Source: Anthonomus grandis grandis (lineage: Eukaryota > Arthropoda > Insecta > Coleoptera > Curculionidae). From it: DNA of 64,000 bases. This document shows positions 24,711-35,100 of the stretch, piece after piece; within the stretch, counting starts at the first letter, position 1; each line of letters starts with the position of its first letter. The notes beneath the pieces are model-generated. The model saw nothing but the letters and a program-made list of their open reading frames with translations. It ran no database searches and was not told where the DNA came from. The stretch lies in assembly GCF_022605725.1 (NCBI RefSeq), contig NC_065547.1:16905167-16969166 (forward strand), in the 5' to 3' direction. The position numbers and the translations under genes are program-made.

Positions 24711-25795
24711 ATAACAAGTATAGTCGCTTCGCTCCTATACTTTTGGTCCGTGGGGACCAGTTTGGAACCTTTAGGTCCTGTCAGTGATGGGCCTTAGAGG
24801 ATTTCTTAAAAAAAATCGCAAATTATCAGGTGTACTTAAGTCTGGTCAGTCGGGGGGGGAGGGCTAAGGTTTATCTGCCAAGGAAAAAGAGGACCAGTTG
24901 TTGGGGTATCATGCTTCAAAGAACCATAATGTGTTATATAGTCGCGTTGTATGTCAATATAATGTGTTATTATGTCAAATATCTGTTAACGTTTATTAAT
25001 TGCATCCTAAATAAACTCTAAATACCAAATTTCAACCCAATCGGATTAATAGCAAAAGAGTTACAGTGTCACGTGACCTGGACCTCAAATGTCAAATATC
25101 AGTCAACATTTATTAATTGCATCCTAAATCAACCCCAAATACCAAATTTCAACCCAATCGGATCAATAGCAAAAGAGTTACAGTGTCACGTGACCCGAAT
25201 CTCAAATGTCAAAAATCTATCAAAATGTAATAATTGTATCCTAAATCAATCCCAAATACCAAATTTCAACCCAATCGGACACATAGCAAAAAAGTTACAA
25301 TAGTCACGTGACCCAAAACTCAAATGTCAAATATCTATCAAAAATAGTAATTTCATCCTATATAAAGCCCAAATACCAAATTTGAACCCAATCGGACTCA
25401 TAGCAAAAAAGTTTTAATAGTCACGTAACCGGGAAGTCAAATGTCAAATATCTGTCAAAATTTATTAATCTTATTCGAAATAAACCCTAGGTACCAAATT
25501 TCAACCAAATCGCACAAAAAACAAAAAAGTTATGATAATCGGCTAACCTTAAAAATTAATAATTTCGAAAATTTTTTATTTATATCCCACAACCAATGTT
25601 TAAGAATTATTAATATTTATTTTTAATAAACTCAATAGTATAAAACTCATCTAATATCTAAAACCATCTTTTAAATTAAATAGATCATTACGACTGACCC
25701 GCGTATAATAGGACAAATTTCATTTTGATTCACCCCGATATAAACACACTGACATTTCAAAAAACGGCATTTTGGCAACGAAGACGTCAAAATGA
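24711..25795. repeat. satellite unit 6, truncated and divergent, no B block
   Basis: The head is of type b with a G-rich insertion (CGGGGGGGGAGGG at about 24850). The C monomers then follow without any B block, with palindromes at 25068, 25185 and 25303 and a decayed one at about 25420 (GTCACGTAAC). The last recognisable satellite sequence is CGAAGACGTCAAAATG (about 25780-25795), exactly the start of the plus-strand core frame. Single-copy DNA begins there. Confidence 0.85.
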
Positions 25796-25913
25796 TTATT
25801 TGATTTAATGGTCTCTTAGAAATAATACAATACAAACAGTAACTATAGTTGAACGATACAAACAGCGTTCCTAACAACCATTGTTTGAATTTTATTTTGG
25901 CTCATTTCGTACC

Positions 25914-26527
25914 ATGCAAGCAATGGACGTAGACGCAATGGCCGAAAGCCTACAGGCGATCATGGAGTCTGTACCGGTAAGAATTTAATTAGATTATATT
26001 TTAAATTAGTTATTCGTTATATTTTATCGAATAGTCGGAACCTCAACCCAAGTCGAGACCACCCAACCCAAGGCAACCCAACCCAAGCCCACCCAACCCA
26101 ACCCAACCAAATCCTCCCGACCCAACCCAACCCACCGAAGCCTCCCAACCCACCGAATCTTCCTCCCAACGCAATAGTAAGTATAAAATTCACTGAGATA
26201 TTGCCATTTTTATTTTCTTTCTAATTCCCGCGGAAAACATTAAAATTCTTTATTTTGTTACAGAAGAAAATAATAGAGGAAGAAACTGGAGAGCGAGGAG
26301 TAGCTACTGGAATAGCAGGGTCCATAGGCGTAGAGAGCGGGCCAATCTTCACCAACAAAGTAATATATAACGTTTTTATATTGTATTTAAGTTTGTTATA
26401 TATTTTTTTTCTTTCAGAAACGCTATTGTCGGCCGTGACGGACGCGGTGGCCAGTGCTATTCTTAAGCACACGAATAAAGGAGGCTTCAGGGGCAATTTC
26501 CGTGGTCGGGGCAGGGGGCGAAATTAA
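25914..26527 (+). CDS. four-exon small gene: 136-aa Pro-rich, RGG-tailed protein (hypothetical)
   Basis: The exons are 25914-25976, 26035-26176, 26264-26359 and 26418-26527. All three introns (58, 87 and 58 bp) have GT donors (GTAAGA, GTAAGT, GTAATA) and AG acceptors. The joined coding length is 411 nt including TAA, with no internal stop. The protein starts MQAMDVDAMAESLQ. A Pro/Asn/Gln-rich middle is built of PNPTQ-like repeats, followed by a basic Arg-rich part (NNRGRNWRARSSYW), a short helix-prone stretch (LLSAVTDAVASAILK) and an RGG-type end (GGFRGNFRGRGRGRN). RGG tails commonly bind RNA and are arginine-methylated, so an RNA- or nucleic-acid-binding role is an inference. I do not recognise the family. 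It sits 120 bp inside the single-copy island. It may be a host gene or cargo of an unrecognised transposon. Confidence 0.5.
26061..26135 (-). repeat. imperfect (CCCAA)n / (TTGGG)n repeat inside exon 2
   Basis: Runs of CCCAACCCAACCCA occur with interruptions. The repeat encodes the PNPTQ stretch of the small gene. On the other strand it reads TTGGG, a telomere-type motif reported in some beetles. Confidence 0.6.
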
Positions 26528-26885
26528 TTTTTTTTTTAAATTTTTGATTTATGATTTTTTTTAAACATATTATATATATTTTATATAAGTATCGTTGTCT
26601 TATTAAAAAACTATAAAACATATGAATAGACTGGATATTCTGTGTACTGGATTGCCTGTATAATACTAAAATGTGATGATAATACTAATGTGTGAATGTG
26701 ATCTTTTGAGAAAAGTGTAAAAGGGTTTTTTTAAATTTCATAATATGCTAACAGATGGCCACTGACTGGGGTATATTTGTGTTATACTTGTATATCGCTC
26801 GTTAAATCAATTTAATCAACAAAAAATAGAAATATATGTTACTGCAATGCACATTTATGTTACTCCAACAAAAACGCTCCTATAT
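26528..26885. other. AT-rich 3' flank, no gene seen
   Basis: This is the sequence after the RGG gene stop. It contains AATTTTTTTTTT and other T/A runs and no clear further exon. Confidence 0.4.
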
Positions 26886-27043
26886 AAAGTCCAGTGCAAC
26901 GATATATTAGAATGGTCACCCGTCAAAACACCAGCATTTTACTTCTCAAACAATGTAAATAGAAGGTGGATGACATTGTTTGGCAGGTGGAATGCTGGTG
27001 TTTTGACGGGTGACCATCCTAATATATCGTTGCACTGGACTTT
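26886..27043. repeat. long foldback (53-bp outer stem, 10-bp inner stem, 16-nt loop)
   Basis: The outer arms 26886-26938 and 26991-27043 are inverse copies with a single difference, which is an A-C mismatch in a plus-strand RNA but a G-U pair in a minus-strand RNA. Inside them, CAAACAATGT (26947-26956) pairs with ACATTGTTTG (26973-26982) around a 16-nt loop. This could be a hairpin-RNA or miRNA precursor or a small foldback transposon. An 85-codon open frame across it (26847-27104) is just the two arms read through. Confidence 0.85.
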
Positions 27044-27639
27044 ACATACATTCTATAGTCATACATTCATCGCTCTCAAATATTCCAGTCTAGGGCCACC
27101 TTAAACCTGAAAATTCAGGCAACATATATCTCTAATATCAGCCCATATATGTTGGCAGAAAATAAAAATCTTGGATTTACTGTTAAAATAATAAAAAAGG
27201 AGAATATTCTTCAAATGATGATTAAAGCTGTCAATTTCACATTAACAAATATCGAAAATTCAATAAAATTAAATTTTCCTTGTTATAAGCAAGTGGAGAA
27301 TTTTTATATATAATTTTAATTATTACAAGTAAGAAATGTGTTGGTAATTTATTAAGCAGTTTATATATTTTAATCAAGAATTTCATAGAACTCTACTTGT
27401 TTAGTTATTATGTTATGTAATATATAAATTATTGACACATGATTGTCCAAAGATATTATGCCTCTTTTAAGAAATTAACACAAAATTTAGCATATAAATC
27501 TTAATTTATTATGGTCACACTATAAAATCTGACTGATTAAAAAACTAAAAGGAATTAGAGGATAATTATCACGGTAACATTGATAAACGTAACTATAAAA
27601 ATATATGGAATTATAACATTTTTTTATTACATTTTTTTT
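27044..27639. other. AT-rich stretch, no gene seen
   Basis: No splice-bounded open frame, repeat or motif of note was recognised. Confidence 0.4.
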
Positions 27640-28062
27640 TCTCTTCAGAAAACACTAGTATTGTTAATAAGTTCTTCTGCTCTCCCATGCAGGGTGTCGA
27701 GGAGGCGGGCATAGAGCATATACTTTTCTCGTTAGGTTCTTTTTTCTGTAACAAAAGGCATAATTAGATAATTGATTTAAAAAAATGATATGAAAGCAAT
27801 GTTATACCTATATTCTCCACAGGTTGGGTTGGGTTGGGTTGGGTTCGGCTGAGTTGGGTTGGATTGGGTTGAGGACGCGGGCATAGGGCATATACTTTTC
27901 TCGTTAGGTTATTTTTTCTGTAACAAAAGGCATAATTAGATAATTTATTTATAAAAAATGATATGAAAGCAATGTTATACCTATATTCTCCACAGGTTGG
28001 AAGTCCGTTTCTGGAAAGAGCGGTACCAAAGTAGTAATATCGTCATCAATCTTAATTTCCTA
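27640..28062 (-). other. candidate minus-strand exons of an unrecognised gene, partly duplicated
   Basis: Read on the minus strand, an AG acceptor near 28062 opens an exon (EIKIDDDITTLVPLFPETDF…) that ends in a GTATAAC donor near 27980. Two further AG-bounded segments follow, each starting after TTTTGTTACAG. The first contains the (CCCAA)n repeat and ends in the same donor; the second runs towards 27640. Frames across the junctions do not join cleanly with the first AG after the pyrimidine tract, so the model is uncertain. This may be a fragment or a pseudogene. Confidence 0.25.
27703..28000. repeat. direct repeat of about 126 bp flanking a (GGTTG)n run
   Basis: Copies at 27703-27828 and 27873-28000 share GGGCATAG-GCATATACTTTT and GAAAGCAATGTTATACCTAT with few changes. 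Between them at 27822-27872 lies GGTTGGGTTGGGTTGGG with interruptions. The duplicated part includes an intron-like segment on the minus strand, so the duplication probably occurred in DNA and not through a spliced RNA. Confidence 0.8.
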
Positions 28063-29121
28063 AATACAATATAATAAAGAATGTATGGTTAAAAAAAAAA
28101 TAAATATTAAAATATTAAATTACAATGACAAAACATTTGTCACAATCAGAAGATAATGTTGCTAAAAAAAGAATTTTATTTGTTTAAGAATCATCCAGGA
28201 CTTGAGAGGCACTTGTCAGAGCGAAAATCAGTTTTTTGTAAATCGCGAATTAATTACATCAACTTTCTCTAAAAAATTCTTAATAAATTAACATAATAAT
28301 ATCTCATATTTATATCATGAACATGTATAACGAAAACTGATTTTACGAGGTTATGCTGTTTTAAATTATTATAGCATATTTAAACAAAACAGACATGGTC
28401 TGTTGATTTGCTATTTTACAGATAAACCATACATTTCCATATCACATTGAAAATAAACCATAAAATATAAATTAAAGAATTAATTGTGCTTGGTAACCAC
28501 ATAGCAAAATTATATGTTTTACAAATAAATATGAAATTGTATAGTTTACTCTCCCAGAGAGACTTTTATAATTAAATATATATTTAAAATATATATAAAA
28601 CTAGAAAAGGGATTTTCATTGTGAAAGCGAATGATTAATAGTAAGCCATGCACATTATGCCATTAGCACTAGGCACTTCTACAATTATCTACTATTTACC
28701 ACACGCTAATCATTATACTCCGACTTTTGATACCTCAAGACGATAGCAAGAGTTGCCTCGCCGAATGAAAAATCCGCCACCCATTGCAATAAGTAATTAC
28801 ATGCATTTAACAAATTGGCCATTAAGCTAGGTTTAATCACTTATCGCATAAGATGGCTCTAATATATAAAGACATCACATAGTGAAATCTTTTGGGGGTA
28901 GGGGGAGATCATAACCTAATATCTGAATCTAAGTGCGTCAAGAGTTTTGGTTACAGTCGGGCCGGATAACCCCTGGATGCATGTTGAGCTACAAATGTGA
29001 GTAAACTGATGTTTTATTTGCTTGCAATGCAAAACTCACTGCTCATACTAATTGAATATTGCTTTGCTCATTTGTAATTTTGTTTATGTTAAATAGGTTT
29101 GTCCTAGTATTTTAACAAAAT
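28063..29121. other. 3' flank of the Helentron gene, no gene seen
   Basis: This stretch is AT-rich. A more mixed-composition patch at about 28620-29000 (GGGGGTAGGGGGAG near 28894) may belong to the 3' end of the Helentron, but I could not fix its terminus or its stem-loop. Confidence 0.35.
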
Positions 29122-32100
29122 TTAACATTTTTCTAAGAGCAATAAGTATACATCTTCTAAAGTGTTATCAAACCCAGACATTCTAGTTATGCGATTATCA
29201 TCACATTTCCACCATTGATCGTTATAATTAACTATAGATGTATAATGACCAGATCCAATAGTGTTTCCATGATGTTTAACAACACTTTTTACTCGGAATA
29301 TTTGATCATCCAAAATAACACTTTCAGAGGCAAAATTGTAAAATTTGGTATTTATCTTATTCCCTTGAGGGCCAATTCTCTGAAGACATACTACCAAATA
29401 TTTATGGCATATAACCACTGAGCGTGTTTTTAGATTATTGTTACAGTATGGGCATAATCTATCAGAGTCTTTTAGCATTAACATTGAATTAAAATCAATT
29501 AAATTGCCACAGTTTTCAGGAAAATAAAGAAAATGAGTGTATATTAATTGTTCATTTTCATTCATATTAATATTACAGTTTTGACAATTTAAAAGTTCAT
29601 GACCATTAGCTTTTATGAAAACGCTAAAATCATCTGCATCTAATCTTCTGATTAAAGATTGACAAAATGATTGAGCGTCCATTTGTTGATTTACAGCAAA
29701 ATTTTCACCATTTCGACCAGACACCAATTGTCGAACTTTTAATGTGGAATTAATTTTGGTCAGCATAATATCATTTAGAATACTGTTTAGCGCTGTATTT
29801 CGCTTTGAAATGGATAAGCGAAATTCAGGTAAACATAAAAATGACTGTACGATGCTATTTGCATAACATGATACCATATCGGTATTTAATAAAGCAGGCG
29901 GTTTAGTAAATAAGTTGGGGTTGTTTTCGTCATCTGAACTAATATCTACTACCATATTGTCATTATTATCTTCTACACTTTGGTAAGTAGAGATACCCAA
30001 TGAATTTTGTGTTGGTAAAATTTGCATTTGCTTGGTATTAAATTTTAGTTCAGTAGAGCCTTTTGTAGATTGTTTATTTTTATCAACGTTTTTTACCTGC
30101 TTGGGAATAAAACCTTTATCATAAATACTAACCACTAGTGATTTATGGTGACTATACACAGTATTGTAAATATTGTAACTCAAATTATTAAAATTACTAA
30201 AAAGCCAATCAATTTGAGTTTTTGATTTTGTAGTTGATTCGCCAACACTCAATTTGCAACTTAAACCTTTAGATATTAAACAATTTTTCAAACCATTTTC
30301 ATTTTGATTGATAATATCTTGATTAAAATCACCGATGATTAGGATATCACTTTGTTGATCAATAATCTCTTCCAAACAAAATTTAGCATGTGCAATGCTC
30401 AATTTTGGGGGAATATAAACTGCTATGACATAAATTTCATTCAAGTAAAATGTGATTGCTTGAAACACTATACCACAGAAATCTTTGGTGTATTTTTTCA
30501 CTGACTTTATTTTTGCTGATACATTTTTTTTCTTGAAACAAATTATGCCAAAGGGTTTACTTACAGTTTGATCGTTATTCAGGTTGGCAAACACTTCAAA
30601 ATCATTTATTTTTAAATTTTGTTTCTTTTTAAGTAACCAGGTTTCAACAAAAATTAGGAAATGTGCGTCTTTAAAAATGGGATTATTTTTTATAAAATTA
30701 AAATTTTTTGGTAGACTTTGCACATTTTGATAAGCAATAAGGTATTTGACATTGGAATCATTAAGATACTGAGTGTCATACCTGGATGTTATAAGTTTGT
30801 TTTCTTGCATATTTACCAGTTCTTTATAAGCGGCATCCTTTTCGGTTACCGGTTTGGGGGCCTTAAAGTTACCAATGATGTAGAGGCCACTAAGCTTTGT
30901 GGCCCGACTACAAGCAACATAGGTACTGGTTCTCGTCATGCGATTTCCAACGTGAACAGCCACCTGTTTGTAGGTGGCACCTTGACTCTTGTGGATTGTA
31001 ATTCCTTCACTGATTACAAGAGGAAACTGAAGACGCTCAACGTGAACATTGCTGCCTTTTTGAACTTTAATAGCTCGTGCAGCTTTTTCTATGGGCGTCC
31101 AGGTGTATAACACACCCATAGACTTCTTAAGGGATTCGTTTCTCTTGCGGCATTCCTGGCCTGACTTGGAATCGAAGAACTCCATCCACACTCTGAATGG
31201 AATTTTATTTCGGTCATAGTCTATTTGACGTAGGATGCCTGTTGCACCATTGACTATTCCATCACTGGTGTCCACATTCATTGAAATCATATATTTGGCA
31301 TCTACCTGCAATATTAAATTTAACATTAGGCCAAAACTCTCCCCCTTTTTTAAGCTTTTTGCGTGTTCCAGAAATAAATTTTTTAGTCGTTCTGAGCAAC
31401 TCCCTTTGATAACGTCTCTGGCTTGACTTACGGCTCGCTCGGTTTTAAATGTAGACAGTTTCATTTCATTGAATGCATCTACTTCTGCATTGGTGCAAAA
31501 TAAATGCATAGTGTCTTCAGGAATTTGGTCAATACTGTCGACTTCCCTGGACTTGATCAATTGCACATCTTCGTCGGTCATTTTACCAAACGCCATATTA
31601 TTGAGGGCAACTGCAAAAGACTTATCTTCACTCTGTCTCATTATTTCTGAAAGTTCAAAATATTTAAAATGATCCCACAGATACGTCCCGCATAATTCTT
31701 TATACGGATTTGTTTTTACCGGGCAAAAAATATACATATCCCTTACTGGGGGTAATTGACGATTATCGCCGCATAAAATTATTGAAATATTTCCAAAGAT
31801 GGCGTCAGATTTAAAGATTTGCTGCAATCTACTGTTAATATGGTCAAACAATCTGGCGCCAACCATGGAATATTCATCTACAATAATTAATTTTAAGTCA
31901 CACAAATTACAATATATAGTATTAACGGTGTCATGGTGTAACGGAATTAGTTCTTCACCATACTGACTAACGGGTAACGATAATGCCGCATGTAAGGTTA
32001 TACCTCCGATATTAAATGCCGCTTTACCTGTAGGCGCACAAAGTAACACTTTTAAACTTTCAGGATTATTTCCCGGTATTGAGTTGAAATGGCGCAATAA

Positions 32101-35100
32101 CGACTGGGTTATTGCCGTAATCAGGTGACTTTTGCCTGTACCTGCTGGACCACTAAGTGTGCAGTAGAAAGTTTCCCCTTCAATTAGACTGTCTTGCACG
32201 ACATTAAGGAACTGATACTGCTTGTGATTCAGTTTGCTTATGAGGGCTTCATACTCTGAATCGCTTATCTGATGAGGCGTTGGGAAAGCGATATGTTTTA
32301 CTGGCGCTTCGTCGTCTTTCTTATCGATGATGTGATTGAATGGATCATAAATGGGGTTGTCTAGTCCATAAGGCATAAACTCATCATCGATTTCTCCACC
32401 GAATCCACCATCGTCTAATTGATTTGATCGGTCTTCGGCAAGTTTCAGGGCTTCGTCGATTACCTGTTCATCTAAGACATTGAACTTTTGTCGATTTGCA
32501 ACAATCTCTTGGTATCGATCTTTGTATATGGTCTGTTGATCAATGTTGTCATTTTCAACTTCATCCACTTCATTTCGCCATGGGATGTATAGCATTATTT
32601 GTTCCCTATAATAGTTAAGAGGGTCTTGCTGAAGTCCATAACAACGGTAGGCTAAAATTTTAGCATGACCCCTTTTAACTAAAACGCCACTTCCATCTTT
32701 TAAGGGTAAACCATTAGCCTTTGTTTCTGCTTGTTTCTTAAAGAAATCATAATAGGCCGCAAACTCAGCCAAACATATGTTTTCCATCTCATCAGGCCGC
32801 TGTTCATAGTGTTCTATAAGACCATCACAATAAATATTGGGATCGTCATTGTCCATTTCTTTAAGTTGTGCTAATGGTTTCAACATTTTTGTCCTTTCCC
32901 TGATTGGATTTGTATGTATGTATACATAGGAGGTACAGGTGTCATGCATCGGTAGTTGTAACACGCTGTAGGCGGCTTCCTGGGCACTTACTTCGCTCGC
33001 ATTTAAGAAAGCTGCTGCAAGAGATTTAAGTTTGCCCTTAACATCTAAATTACCTTTTTTAATTTCTTCCATAGTCTTCATTAAAATATCAGACACACCT
33101 CTTTGGGACTTATTGATATAGTTGACTATGTAGGTGCAACAACCATATGGCTCAAAAACTAATTGAATGTCCATGTTGCTCTTCATCATGGAGAACATTT
33201 CAGCATTAAAGTTGTTAATAAAACCATCTTTTGGCAGCCTTTCTAAAAATAAAGTGGTTTTAAAAATGTTGTGCTGTATAACATTAAGATACTCATCCTT
33301 AGACATACCAAGGTCAGCCAAAAAGTTTTCAAATGATAAATCTGGTTTATCCTTAAGCCTACGCATTATCATTAAAAACTTTTCAGACATGGCCTTACGT
33401 AAATCCGCTTCCTTGGTTTTGTCAATTTTTATTGGCGTTAGAATTACCGATTTATCCATTGGCAGGAATGGGATACCATACCTGCAAACTTTGTGTCCCC
33501 GCACTTCTTTTTGACACGATTTAGAATGATGATGCGTATTAAACTGAATTATATCACGGACACTTTCTAAATCACTATTACAAGTAATATACCGGTTCGC
33601 GAATTCGGCACACTCTTTGAAACTTTCTGGTGTTTCTTGGAATTTTGGAGCATTGGATAACCACAATAACCCGTGAACATGAGGAGACCCACGATGTTGA
33701 AATTCTATGCGGTAATAATGATGCTCTATGGGATTTTGTTTAAAGGGTCCATTTTGACTCTTCATATGTTTAAATAGCAGTTTGAACCGATAATCAAAGT
33801 ATCTGGCACAAGTTATCGGATCTGTTCTAATTAAGCGAGTTTTTTCTAAGTAGGGCATACTCGCGGCCTCTTCTAAAGTAACATCTTTTTGATCAACAAC
33901 TTGTGCTAATACCTTGATTAATTCGGGCCATGCTGTTTCGGCTGCTGACACGGTAAAAAACAGTGTGGGGATTCCAAATTGGCGAATCATACACAGTAAT
34001 TTTGTCTTTTCGTGCTTCCAATAAGCAGGTGAACCTGCAATTCTACTAAGAAAATGGAATCCCATGTCACTTCGAATCAGCTGGTCTAGAAAATTTGCTT
34101 GTCTTACTTGTCCAGCTGTATATTTTCCATCCTCATTCCTCTTTTTTCTGAGACATGTTGCAATTGCACTGGATAATTGGATTAGTTGACGTTTTTTAAA
34201 TGTATACAACAGATAGTCTGTCCTTGCAAATCGCCTGTCTTTGTGCTGGAGTTGTATTTTCGTCTGGTCAGAATAGGAGAATTTTGTAAGAAATTGCTTA
34301 GCATGTCCACAGAAAAGTGTAGGAAATGAGAGTTCATCGCTAAACTGGTCAAGCATCAAATGTATTGGCGTTTTACCTTCTCCTGGGGCAAAACAGATAT
34401 TTTCTAGGTTACATTTGTCAAGCAAAGTTTCTTGGCCCCCAGGATTTAAAGGCTCTTCTTCTTCATCTAAGAATTCCTCTAAATTGTATAAATTGTTTTT
34501 TTCAATTGAAGATTCTTTTTGAATATTTTTATCGTCATTCTTAGATTCTAGGGGCACTTCCATTGTTTCGAAAAACGCATTATCGAACAATTCTTCAAAA
34601 TTTTCACTACACACTGTTTTAGAATCCAGTTCCACCACTTTTGAGCCTTCATTTAAGATCTGTGCAGAGGATTCTACTTGAGATCTTAAGTAGCCATTAA
34701 TATTTTTTTCCCAATCATCTGATTGCTTTATGCCTTCTTGTATGTAAAGAGGTTGTTGACACAAAAATTTTGCCGCTTTTAGAACAACTGCGGGCCGTAT
34801 GGTTTCCAGGAGATAATCATTTTTATAATTCATTTTTCTCTTGAGCTTAACCTGAATAGTTTGTGTCTCCTCTACATTTCTAGGCAATAATTTGGTCGAA
34901 GTATCTATATTTATAGGGACATTGACTATTTGGCCAGTTATGTAACACTGTCGTGCATATCCTACCTGTCGGATTTGCATGAAAGGTAACCTGGCCGACA
35001 CCATCCTTTCTTCAAGGATAGTCAGATCTTTTAGCTCAACTGGTATAGGGTGAACAATATTATGATTGCCGGACCAGAACTTTGGCAATTGTCCTTTATA

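Noticed and set aside
26847..27104. 85-codon plus-strand open frame
   Set aside because: It is the two arms of the foldback read through; the second half is the inverse of the first.
26061..27872. Large palindrome or inverted gene duplication centred on the foldback
   Set aside because: Apart from the simple repeats, the sequences at mirrored positions do not match.
30718..33514. Several plus-strand frames of 63-130 codons
   Set aside because: They lie antisense within the 2178-codon Helentron frame and show no family features.
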